DNA from: Lactifluus volemus
Taxonomy: Eukaryota > Basidiomycota > Agaricomycetes > Russulales > Russulaceae
Assembly: GCA_022376515.1 (NCBI GenBank)
Contig: WTXI01000371.1
Coordinates: 1-33,290 of the forward strand
Length of the DNA stretch: 33,290 nucleotides
Direction: 5' to 3'
A program made the position numbers and the translations under genes. The notes under the pieces are model-generated. The model did no database searches. It was given only the letters and a program-made list of their open reading frames with translations, and was not told the DNA's origin. This document shows, in pieces, positions 1-9,119 of the stretch. How positions within the stretch are numbered: position 1 is the stretch's first letter; each line of letters starts with the position of its first letter.

Positions 1-1299
1 GTAGCAAATATGTAAACGCTATATATGTGCAAACGATGGTTGCTGGGGTCATTGCAAGTGTACGAGAACGCGATGATCGTTGGAAGGCGCTCGTAATGGA
101 TCAGCTAAGGATATCAGAAGATGTTTTCGAAAACTACCTCGCACATGGCGACAGTGTGTTGCTCGCCAACTGGATCCACATCACTCACCAGTTCTTTCGC
201 TTCAAACGGCTTGGGAGGCCATCTGTAGTGCTGGGGAATATTCAATCGACCATTTCCAAATTCGAAATTGGGAATACTCTTCCTGGACTGCAGCACGATT
301 TCTGTGCTTTATGGAACCAATTCACCCGAGAAGCGCATAATCACGGGTCTCCTTCTGTCGCTTATCCTGTTCTGAAGCTCAATCACGGGTCTCCTTATAT
401 CGATTATCCTGTTCTGAGGTTCAATCGGCATCATTTCATCGCATTACATCAAGGCACCGATGCTGTCCCGACCGCTTTCGATGCTTCCACCGATGATTCT
501 GACCCAATCCTGTTGGAGTCATCATCGTATCCATTGTGTAACATCCCGGGTCATCATTCCGATGGCACAATAGACGACACCACTCATTCACTCATTCACC
601 CTCCCGGTCCAAATCTGAACACCATCGCCCTTGCACAGCCTGACGTACCATCCTTACCCGCATTCCAACCCAGCTCATAGCCGCATACATCTCACAGAAC
701 AGCCATCTCTCCATGGTGTATCCCATGCTACCCCAATCATCCAGTCTTCCCACTCTCCACCAGTCGATGTTGGAAACAACGACTTTGTCACTACTTTACC
801 TGACCCAGCCCTCAACATTGCGACAGAAAGTCACGCTGCCGCATCAGTTATCTCGCCCATGGATGACTCGGAATCTGATACTCGACCCGCCATGGTAGCC
901 TCGACAGCGATCTCTCCGTCGTTCTCATCTAGTGGTCCCTTCGATCGGCTGTACAAGATAGGGTTGGATGGTGACCCTCCTTCGACGGTACCTGGAATTC
1001 CACCATCGTCTTCACGTGTACCAGTCTCCAGTGACATGCTTCCTGCGGATCCCCTGATGTCCTCGGCTAGATCTCCCACATCGCAAATCGAGCTAATTAC
1101 TCCCGGTTCAAGATTGTTGACGCTAGGCTCAATTCCGGAAATCTCTTTCACATCCCGACAAGTGACCTCCGATTCACAATTACTGGCAAATTTGTCAGAG
1201 AATGATGCAACGTTTGACAACTCCCTGGCTGCAGACCTTGCACAGCCTGAGCATCTCGTCGACACAACACCCCCTCGCGACGTTGATCGTGCACAGTAA
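1..1299 (+). pseudogene. DUF6535 membrane protein, unit 1, 3' part, frameshifted
   Basis: This is the C-terminal half of the array's DUF6535 protein. The frame is open from the left edge, so the start lies outside the window. It shows the conserved blocks FENYLAHGDSVLLANWIH and TLPGLQHDFCALWNQ, then the Ser/Pro/Asp/Thr-rich tail. The first frame stops at 680. The tail continues in another frame to a TAA at 1299, ending LAQPEHLVDTTP like the other copies. Against units 2 and 5, the stretch around 660-677 has one extra base, which explains the break. The transmembrane half is not in the window. A sequencing error at one base cannot be excluded, because both sides stay open and conserved. Confidence 0.85.
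339..422 (+). repeat. 42-bp in-frame tandem duplication in the unit 1 DUF6535 gene
   Basis: Two adjacent 42-base copies (339-380 and 381-422) encode the 14-residue repeats NHGSPSVAYPVLKL and NHGSPYIDYPVLRF. The other four units have a single, different segment here, between the CALWN block and the RHHFIALHQGTD block. The duplication keeps the frame and falls in one of the most variable patches of the protein. Confidence 0.85.
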
Positions 1300-1653
1300 G
1301 ATCGAAATGGTCATGAATATCGGTAAGCTGGCTTGTCTCTGAGCCGTGTCAAGGCTGAAGCGTGACTGCAGATGATAAAAGCGAACTCGACTCCAGTAGG
1401 CGTGTTTAAGTCTTGTACATACATACGCGGCTCTTCATGATCAACAACTAGTTCTCACTATCTCATCTCTATGGCTCTCTCACGCGGCATTGTCTCCCAA
1501 TTTTACTCCCGTACCAGTTACTCTTAGTACAATTCTTCTTTCTTGATTTATATTGCCCTGTCGTCCTGTGCTTTCTCTGTCTGTGATAGTGCGTATGTAG
1601 ACTTTTCACTCAATCAATCGCTCAGATCTTGCGCAGAATATTGGATCGCCACG
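1300..1653. other. DUF6535 3' flank, unit 1
   Basis: This is non-coding sequence shared by all units after the DUF6535 stop codon. It includes a conserved block beginning GATCGAAATGGTCA, a pyrimidine-rich stretch with CCAATTTTACTCCCGTACCA, and a line ending in GCGCAGAATATTG. The block probably includes the 3' UTR and polyadenylation region. I see no gene in it; the short open frame near 1543-1788 is not preserved in form in the other units. Confidence 0.6.
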
Positions 1654-2101
1654 CTTGTGCGCGAAAATGAAGGCAAACGAGCGGGAGTGGGCACGGACGC
1701 GCGTACACGGAGGGGAAGCGGGGCGACAACTGGACGGACACCTTCGAGTCTCGTCTGGTTATTATTTATGTATTCTAGATTGGACTAAAGGTGCTAATTT
1801 AGAGGGGGACTAGTGGACTAGAAGTAGTTTCGATCTTGGCCTCGATCTTGGCCGCTCGATGTGAGTGTGGCCGCGGGACTAAGTCCTCTGCGCGAAAAGG
1901 GTGTTTTAACTAAATAATTGGTATCTTAGATAACGGCTGTGGGCGATCGCCCCCAACGGGGAGCGATCGTTGTCCACGCCGGCGGGTCCTCAGGGTGCCG
2001 TGGACGCTGGCTATCCCGTCCTTGACATCCCTTAACGCTGGGCGCCGTCCTCGGCCGCCAGCCTTCTTCCCGCGTCCTCGTAATCCCTCAACACACACAA
2101 G
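1654..2101. mobile_element. Putative short TIR insert, unit 1
   Basis: About 448 bp are present here and in unit 4 but absent from units 2, 3 and 5, where the flanks nearly abut (GCCACG, then AGG, then GTGCGTACG). The ends are imperfect inverted repeats: CTTGTGCGCG at the left, and CACACACAAG at the right, which reads CTTGTGTGTG on the other strand. No clear target-site duplication is visible and no transposase is encoded, so a non-autonomous (MITE-like) element is an inference. The alternative is ancestral sequence deleted from the other units. The insert contains a strong GC-rich hairpin and the shorter inverted repeat GGACTAAGTCC at 1876-1886. Confidence 0.5.
1944..1969. repeat. GC-rich hairpin inside the unit 1 insert
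   Basis: CGATCGC-CCCC-AAC-GGGG-A-GCGATCG forms an 11-bp stem with one bulged A and a 3-base loop. It also contains the perfect palindrome GGGCGATCGCCC at 1941-1952. It is conserved without change in the unit 4 insert. Confidence 0.8.
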
Positions 2102-2275
2102 TGCGTACGTTGTGGCGTTTGTCGCGATTGTGATCGATAGTACAACGACAATTTTTCGACCTGGTTCTTTCGGCAGCTGGGGACCCATCTCGTCACGTAA
2201 CTCTGAAAAGCACGATAAGGCGTCTCTAAGTAATGATACAGGTACATCCATCCCGTCTACAGTCTACGTAGCTGC

Positions 2276-3010
2276 TCAACTTTCCCCACGACCCAATATA
2301 TCGAACGAGCGCATGCCCTCCTCGTACCACTCCTCTTTGATACCCAAAACTCTTCTCGTGCCTTCATGATGTCCGCTAAAACGGCACCCCCAGGGAAGAC
2401 CATATGCTTCCTGCGTTGCGGGTCCTCGGTACGAATCTTGAATTTCTGAAAAGAAAAAAAGGTCAGCGCCATATGGAAAAAGAAGGGGGGGGGGGGGGGG
2501 GGGGGGGGGAGAACAGAGAGGTGATGGTGACGAAAGGCAAGGGCCGGACGTACATTCAGACGCGAAGGGTCACGATTGAGCACACGCGTGAAGTACAGTT
2601 GCTTCATTTCTTTTTCGAGGCGGGGTACATGCTCGATCCACCGGAGAGCACGATGTGCTTGTACAGCTCCACACGGACGTCGAACGCCGCTTTCTGGATT
2701 GTCTCGGAGAGCATCTCCGCGATGCCCGGTTGCTCGATGTCGACCAGGTATGGCTGGAAGATGCACTCGGGCGCCTCGAACCAGAGTTAAAGCGCAACGC
2801 CGGTCGTGAGGCCTACAAAAGTTAACCCTCAACATCGGGGCTGCACCCATTTCTTTTTGCGAGACCTCCTCCTGCCGGCATCTCCATGACAACCTCTGCC
2901 AAAAGCGAGGCAGCAGCGGAAACGACTCTGACGAAAGCCAGGTAGGAATAGGGAGGACAGGGAGAAAGAGGTAGTAGAACGCACCTTGCGCATAAAGCGT
3001 CAGCATTGGG
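2276..3010 (-). pseudogene. ARP2: ARP2 fragment, unit 1
   Basis: Minus-strand remnant of actin-related protein 2, the actin-like subunit of the Arp2/3 actin-nucleation complex. Readable blocks are the exon end LTLYAQ followed by a GT intron, then [20 protein letters not shown] (degraded from a [19 protein letters not shown] block), [10 protein letters not shown], an intron, and [17 protein letters not shown] with [19 protein letters not shown]. This is the ARP2 C-terminal signature. A one-base loss after FWVSK shifts the last 20 or so codons; in the other frame they read [10 protein letters not shown] and so on to a stop at 2276-2278. About 85 codons between TTGV and FEAPE are deleted, a lesion shared with unit 4. 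The N-terminal third is missing and replaced upstream by DID2. Confidence 0.9.
2485..2509 (+). repeat. 25-base poly-G run in an ARP2 intron
   Basis: Uninterrupted G25 on the plus strand (poly-C on the ARP2 sense strand), inside the last ARP2 intron of unit 1. The matching position in unit 4 (21510-21518) has nine Gs and in units 2 and 3 about five. It is either homopolymer expansion or a sequencing/assembly artefact. Confidence 0.9.
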
Positions 3011-3034
3011 GGACCACCGCACCGAGATGGCGCC

Positions 3035-3648
3035 CTACGTGGCAGGCCGCAGCGCGCGCAACCGATCGGTGCCGTCCTCCTCTCCGATCACGGCGCTACG
3101 TTCGCGAGGGGCGACGCTCGGCACCTCCCTGTCCGCGAGGTCTTGTTGCAATTCAATGTTGGCTTCTTCCGCCATTTGACGCATGAGCGAGTCCACTTGG
3201 TCTTGAGGCGTCGATACCGCCCATCGCGTCTTCCATCGCATCATCACCGCAGTCTCGACCCTACTCTCTACCGCATCGATGCGGCTCGCGAGGCGGAGCA
3301 GGTTGAGCGACTCGCTCTTCTTTCGGCTTGCGTTCGAGGCGTATATCCACGCGCCATCATTGTTGCCCTGCTGCAACGCCTGCGTCCAAATAGATTAAGA
3401 ATTCAGTTGTGAGTGGGCCCTTCAAATATACATACATACCTTTTCAGTCGTATATTCTCATCCTTTTATGCCTTCTTTGCTTGGCGATTCAATGACTTTG
3501 CTGTGAACTGCAGAGATAATTAGTTTTGGTGTTTGAGAAGAGATTATGGTAGAGAGAAGGAGTACCTTGAGTTAAAAAAGTGTCTCTAGGAGCAATGAGT
3601 TACCATTGCGGAGATGAAAACTAGTTACTCACTCTCGAGATTGTTCAT
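3035..3648 (-). pseudogene. DID2: DID2 / CHMP1 (ESCRT-III) pseudogene, unit 1
   Basis: Minus-strand copy of Did2/Vps46 (CHMP1), an ESCRT-III-related protein acting with Vps4 at endosomes. Exon 1 starts at 3648 (MNNLE, then GTGAGT). Later exons read [33 protein letters not shown] and DQVDSLMRQMAEEANIEL, and it ends RLRALRPAT plus a stop at 3035-3037. It is broken: the QAKKA exon has an in-frame TAA, and deletions remove the middle of the protein (between the ETAVMMR and STPQDQ blocks), leaving a shifted RWKTRWA joint. ARP2 sequence begins only about 25 bases past the stop. Confidence 0.88.
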
Positions 3649-3770
3649 TGATGTCAATGACTGACTGAGGCCGCGGTCCGGAGTTTTTTTACGTGGATTG
3701 ACGCTCAGGTTCAAGGGTTATTTGTCTACCTTGTATCATCGCACCATCTCTCAATCCATATAAACTTTTG
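3649..3770 (+). promoter_or_regulatory. Promoter region of the unit 2 DUF6535 gene
   Basis: 122 bp separate the divergent DID2 start and the first DUF6535 ATG. The region holds the conserved TGACTGACTGA block, GTGGATTGACGCTCAGG, and a TATAAA at 3759-3764. The TATA box is only 7 bases from the ATG at 3771. Transcription would therefore normally begin downstream of that ATG, leaving the true translation start open. Confidence 0.6.
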
Positions 3771-6460
3771 ATGTCCCAACCTGCTCACCCAATCGTTCAA
3801 GTGGAGGATGAGAGAATAGACACAAGTACGTCATCCTCTACCCTACTTTAAATCCTCAGCTTCACAGAGCTCTATCACTCGTTACAGCCAGAAACTCCAA
3901 TGTCCCTCGGTCAGAACAACGTCAACCGTCACAGGGCCAGCCCACCCTTAGTGATGGCGCTGAACCCATTTTCAACATGTACGTGAAAATGTCCCAAGAG
4001 GAAGATGACAAGATGGCCGATCGCTGGCAAAAGGATGCAGACGGCATCCTCATTTTCGTCAGTTCTCATTTCACCTCCACGTATTGAGCGTAGTGACCAA
4101 TGTGAACACCGTAGACCGGTTTATTCTCTGCTGCAGTTGCGGCATTGCTCGCCGTGTCAATCCAGGACTTGAGGCCAAATCCACAAGATACCAACGCATT
4201 CTATCTTGCCAACATCTATCAACTTCTCGCTGACCCGAACGTATCTCTTGCATCGACCCTTGCCACCCCAGCTACGCCACCCCCGTTCTCTCCACCGAGA
4301 TACGCAATCTGGGTCAATTCACTCTGGTTCCTGAGCTTGGTCATCAGTCTTACATCTGCACTTCTGGCAACACTGTTACAGCAGTGGGCACGTCGATACC
4401 TCACAGTCACCCAACCACCGCGATTGAGTCCACACAAGCGGGCACGAATCCGTTGGTTCTTCGCAGATGGTGTGGAAAAGTTTCATCTTCCTTTGGCAGT
4501 TGAGACGTTGCCGACGCTGCTGCACGTTTCTCTGTTCCTATTCTTTTCCGGCCTTCTTGTTTTCTTGTTCAACATCAATCACACCACCTTCAGTATCGTT
4601 GCCTGGTGGGTTGGGCTTACTGGAGGTATATATGGATGCATCGCGTTGCTGCCAATCTTCCGTCATGACAGCCCCTACTATGCGCCTCTTATTTTCTCAG
4701 CCTGGTTCCTTCTTAATGGCGTGCTTTACGAAGTCTTCCGCGTTCTCACCTTCGTCACACTTTCCTTTGATTATTTTTCCAGCACAACCTATGGTCGCTT
4801 TGCTGCGATGCGGGAAGCTTATCACAAACGGACCTCGTGGAGTATAGTGAAGACAGCCCAAGAACGTGCTTCAAAAATGTCAGCGGAAATCGACGGTCAT
4901 GTTTTGAAATGGACATTTGAGGCTCTGGACGAAGACCACGAGCTGGAGCAGTTCTTTGAGGCAATCCCTGCGTTCTGTACCTCACAAGTGGTCCACGAAC
5001 CCAGGCGAATGCTTGCCAATCTGGATTTGGATTTTTGGGGTTTGAGTGCGGCTTGCGAAGGATTTTTGATCCGTACTCTCTCGTCTCGTTTGCTCTCTGA
5101 GAGGATCAAAGAAAAGCGGTTCATACTCTGCATGCAGGCTCTCAATACACTCGGCCATTCATTTCCGTCTTTCGACTTCCTCGAAAAGGTTTTTGGTCCG
5201 CCTGCCATGGACGGAGTGTTGCAGTCCGTTCAAATCGGACACGTACTGAGAAGACAATGCCATAGTAGCGATCTTAAAATCCCCGTATCTGCACAAGCAT
5301 TAGTTGCTGGGATCATTGCAAGTGTACGAGAACGCGATGGTCGTTGGAAGGTGCTCGTGATGGACCAGTTACAGATATCAGAAGATGTTTTCGAAAACTA
5401 CCTCGCACATGGTGACAGCATATTGCTCGCCAACTGGATCCACATCACTCACCAGTTCTTTTCCTTCCATTACGTGTTTCCTGACTCGCTACGGAAGATT
5501 CAATCGATCATTTCCAAATTCGACATTCGAAATACTCTTCCTGGACTGCAGCACGACTTCTGTGCTTTGTGGAACAAATTGCGTAATGAAGAATCTAATT
5601 TTCTCCCTATGTATATTCTGAAACTCAATCGGCATCTTTTCATCGCTTTACATCAAGGCACCGATGCTGTCCCGACCGCTTTCGATGCTTCCATCGATGA
5701 TTCTGACCGAGTCCTGTACACGCCATCCTCGTACCCATTATGTAACATCCCGAATCATCATTCCGACAGCACAACAGACGATACCATTCACCCTCCCGAT
5801 GTCGATCTAAGCAACATCGCGCCATCCTTACCCGCATTTACCCCAGATCATAGCCGCATACATTTCACAGAACAGTCATCCCCACATAGTGTACCTCATG
5901 CTACCCCAACCATTCAGTCTTTCCACCTCTTTCCACTGGTCAATGTTGGAAACAACGACTATGCCACTACTTTGCCTGACCCAGCACTCACCACTGAAAC
6001 AGAAAGTCATGCTGACATACCAGTCATCTCGCCTAGGGACAGCTCAGAGTCTGATTCTCAGCCCGCCATGGTAGCCTCGACTGCGATCTCTCTATCGATT
6101 CCATCTAATGGTACCGATCGGCTGTACAAGACAAACTTGGATATCGACCCTCCTTCTAACATTCCGTCATTGTCTTCACCTGTACCAGCCTCCAGTGACA
6201 CACTTCCTGCGGATCCCCTGATGTCCTCCGAGTCGGCCTGTCCCACATCGCAAATCGACCTAACTACTCCTGGTTCAAGATTGTTGACGCTAGGCTCTGT
6301 TCCGGAAATACCTTCGCAGGTGACCTCCGATTTGCAATCAAACTTGCCAGAGAATGATGCGACGTTCGATGCCCAAGACAACTTCCCTGCCACAGACCTT
6401 GCACAGCCCGAGCATCTCGTCGACACAACACCCGCTCGCGACGCTGATCGTCCACAGTAA
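3771..6460 (+). CDS. DUF6535 multi-pass membrane protein, unit 2
   Basis: Three exons (3771-3825, 3888-4057, 4115-6460) give 856 aa with matching phases and GTACGT / GTCAGT donors. The N-terminus is MSQPAHPIVQVEDERIDT. Exon 2 carries the DUF6535 entry motif (MYVKMSQEED, then MADRWQKDADGILIF). Predicted membrane segments lie at about 76-93, 140-163 (WVNSLWFLSLVISL), 209-230, 235-257 and 267-291, with the basic loop QQWARRYL after the second. Residues 300-590 look helical, and about 600-856 is a Ser/Pro/Thr/Asp-rich tail ending DADRPQ. The family is of unknown function and expanded in Agaricomycetes. From memory, some relatives carry a ubiquitin-specific protease domain beyond such a tail; none is present here. 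If the TATA box sets the start, translation could begin at the exon 2 ATG (MYVKM). Confidence 0.9.
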
Positions 6461-7059
6461 GATCGAGATGGTCAATTAGTTGGACGCCATCATACTTTGT
6501 CAGGAATATATTTCGAAATCGGTAAGCTGTTTTGTCTCTGAGCCGTGTCAAGACTGAAGTGTGACTGCAGGTGATGAAAGCGAACTGAGCTGTAGGCGTG
6601 TTTAATTATTGTGTTACGTTTAATATCCATACGCGGCTGTCTTGATTCACAAATACTTCTCACTATCTCATCTCTATGTTTCTCTCACGTGGCATGGTCT
6701 CCCAATTTTACTCCCGTACCAGTTTCTCTTGGTACAATTCTTCTTGATTTATATTGCCCTGTCGTTTTGTGCTTTCTCTGTCTGTAATAGTGCGTATGTA
6801 GACTTTCTGCTCAATCAATTCCCCATAGCTTGCGCAGAATATTGAATCGCCACGCAGGGCCCGGGTGCGTACGTTGGGGTGTGTACCGCAATTGTTTTAT
6901 CGATGGTACAACGACAATTTTTCGAGCTGCTTCTTTCGGCGGATAACCACAGCTTGCCAGATGGGGACCCATCTTGACTCGTAACTCTAAAAAGCACGAT
7001 AAGGTGTCCCTAAGTAATGATACAGGTACATCCATCCCGTCTACGGTCTACGTAGCTGC
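6461..7059. other. DUF6535 3' flank, unit 2
   Basis: Shared post-stop block, about 390 bp, followed directly by the flank of the convergent ARP2 remnant. This unit lacks the insert of about 440 bp: GAATCGCCACG is followed at once by CAGGGCCCGGGTGCGTACG. The stop TAA sits inside CCACAGTAAGATCG, which resembles a splice donor. A possible downstream exon is not consistent between units, so I keep the stop. I see no gene. Confidence 0.6.
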
Positions 7060-8199
7060 TCAACTTTCACCACAACCCAATTTATCCAACGAGCGCACCC
7101 CCTGCTCGTACCACTCTTCTCTTCATACCCAAAATTCTTCTCGTGCCTTCATGATGTCTGCCAAAATGGCACCCCAGAGAGGCCATGTGCTTCCTGCGCG
7201 GAGGGTCCTCGATATGAATCTTGAATTTCTGAGAGGATAAAAAGAAAGGGTAGCGCCACGTCAGCGCCATATGAAAAGAGAAGGGGGAAAGAACAGAGAG
7301 GTGACGATGACGAGAGACAAGGGCCGGACGTACATCGTAACGCGAAGGGTCGCGATTGAGCACGCTCGTGACATACAGTTGCTTCATTTCTTTTTCGAGG
7401 CGGCTAGGGAGGCCGGGGTACACGCTCGATCTGCTAGAGAACACGATGTGCTTGTACAGCTCCGCGCAGATGTCGACCGCGGCACTCTTGATAGTTTGGA
7501 GAGCATCTCCGCGACGCCCGGTTGCTCGATGTCGACTGGGTGTGGCTGGGACAGGCACTCGGGCGCCTCGAACTGTTCAGAGCTGACCTTGATTGTTCGG
7601 CCATCGGGAATCTCACGATGTAGCTCTCCACCACCGTGGTGGTCTCCTCTGCCAGTTGGGTGTCCATGTCGAGGTCATAACTAAAAGCCGGTTTCCGAGT
7701 CAACGACGCACACGAGTAATGCATAAGTGGATAATATAGAACGTACCTGAGGTAGCAAAGCTTTTCCTTGATCTCCCGAACGGTCTCAAAGGGCCGTGCG
7801 GTTGAATGCGTACTCGCACCGAGCAGGAGTTTGGTTAGATACTGCGTGACGTCGCGCCTGGCGATATCGAGCTGCCTCGTGAGGTGGGGTAACGAAAAGC
7901 CGTCTTATACCGGAACTATACCGGGACGCGTCATGCCATCGCCAGAGTCGACCACAACGCCGGTCGTCAGGCCTGCAGAAGTTAACCCTCAACATCAGCG
8001 CTGCTCTCCTTTCTTTTTGCGAGCCCTCCTCCAGCCGGCATTTTCATGACAGCCTCTGCCGAAAGTGAGGCAGTAGCGGAAAAGACGACGACGAAAGCCC
8101 GTTCTATATGCACATGGTGACGCGGCTGAGGTAGGAATGGGGAGGACGGGGAGAGAGAGGTAGTCGAACGGACCTTGCGCATAAAGCGTCAGCACTGGG
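7060..8199 (-). pseudogene. ARP2: ARP2 pseudogene, unit 2
   Basis: Longer ARP2 remnant on the minus strand. In transcription order it shows LTLYAQ, an intron, [45 protein letters not shown], an intron, [45 protein letters not shown], an intron, and [15 protein letters not shown]. Known ARP2 has these blocks in this order. It is broken by a two-base loss after RRKHM and by a TGA in place of the serine codon after FWV; both lesions also occur in units 3 and 5. The N-terminal exons are absent, replaced by the end of DID2. Confidence 0.92.
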
Positions 8200-8223
8200 G
8201 AACCATCGCACCGAGACGGCGCC

Positions 8224-8968
8224 CTACGTGGCAGGCCGCAGCGCGCGCAACCGATCGGCGAGCGTGCTGTCCTCCTCTCCGATCATGGCGCTACGTTCGG
8301 GAGGGGCGAGGCTCGGCACCTCCTTGTCCGCGAGGTCTTGTTGTAATTCAACGTTGGCTCCTTCCGCCATTTGACGCATGAGCGAGTCCACTTGGTCTTA
8401 AGGCGTCGATACCGCCGTAGTGGAACCCATCGCATCTTCCATGTACGACGTCTGTACGTCCGAGTCTGAGAATTGAGACTCGAATTTATCCATCACGAGG
8501 GAGATCTAACGGGAAGGAGATATAGATAAGAGGAAGGGAGGGAGGAGGGGAAGGGAAAGGGATGAGGTTCATGGTTTCCATCGCTTTGTGCATGCCTTTG
8601 ACTACGCTTGTCATGTTACCTGTCACTTGTCGCATCGTCACGGCCGTCTCTACCTGCTCGCTACCGCACCGATGCGGCTCGCAAGGCGGAGCAGGTTGAG
8701 CGACTCACTCTTCTTTCGGCTTGTGTTCGAGGCGTATATCCACGCGCCATCATTGTTGCCCTGCTACAATGCCTGCGTCCAAAACACATCCTCATCCTTT
8801 TGCGCCTTCTTTGCTTGGCGATTGAGTGACTTTGCTGTGAACTGCGGAGATAATCAGTTTTAGTATTTGAGAAAAGATTATGGTAGAGAGAAGGAGTACC
8901 TTGAGTTGAAAAAGTGTCTAGGAACTTGTAGAGATGGAAACTAGTTACTCACTCTCGAGGTTGCTCAT
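8224..8968 (-). pseudogene. DID2: DID2 / CHMP1 pseudogene, unit 2
   Basis: Minus-strand DID2 with start MSNLE at 8968 and end RLRALRPAT plus a stop at 8224-8226. The downstream half is well preserved, including a [20 protein letters not shown] block and DSLMRQMAE. It is broken in two ways. A one-base loss after the RIGAVASR block creates a TAG. A deletion of about 80 bp fuses the QAKKAQKDE exon to the next exon, removing the intron that remains in units 1 and 4. Confidence 0.87.
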
Positions 8969-9119
8969 TGATATGAAGAAAGGTCAACTTGAATGACTGA
9001 CTGACGCCGAGGTCCGGAGCCGGAACGGATCGCTTTGTTTAGGTGGATTGACGCTCAGGTTCAAGGGTATTTGTCTGCCTTGTATCATCGGACCATTTCT
9101 CAATCCATATAAACTTTTG
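8969..9119 (+). promoter_or_regulatory. Promoter region of the unit 3 DUF6535 gene
   Basis: 151 bp between divergent DID2 and DUF6535. Same conserved blocks as the other units, with TATAAA at 9108-9113 and the ATG at 9120. The last part of this region and the first intron are practically identical to unit 2. Confidence 0.6.

Noticed and set aside
831..1265. 144-aa minus-strand frame antisense to the DUF6535 tail, with counterparts in other units
   Set aside because: Antisense shadow of the Ser/Asp-rich tail codons. The counterparts differ in length and have no promoter or splice signals.
1543..1788. 81-aa plus-strand frame, also seen at 20609-20854
   Set aside because: Half lies in the DUF6535 3' flank and half in the X-type insert, and it is absent from units without the insert. 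No protein-like composition.
2257..3006. Single 249-aa minus-strand protein
   Set aside because: It is a read-through of ARP2 exons, introns and shifted frames. The ARP2 model explains the recognisable blocks.
4467..4847. 126-aa plus-strand frame inside the DUF6535 gene, present in all complete units
   Set aside because: It overlaps the membrane domain in another frame. Its conservation follows from the high DNA identity of the units, and the DUF6535 frame explains the sequence.
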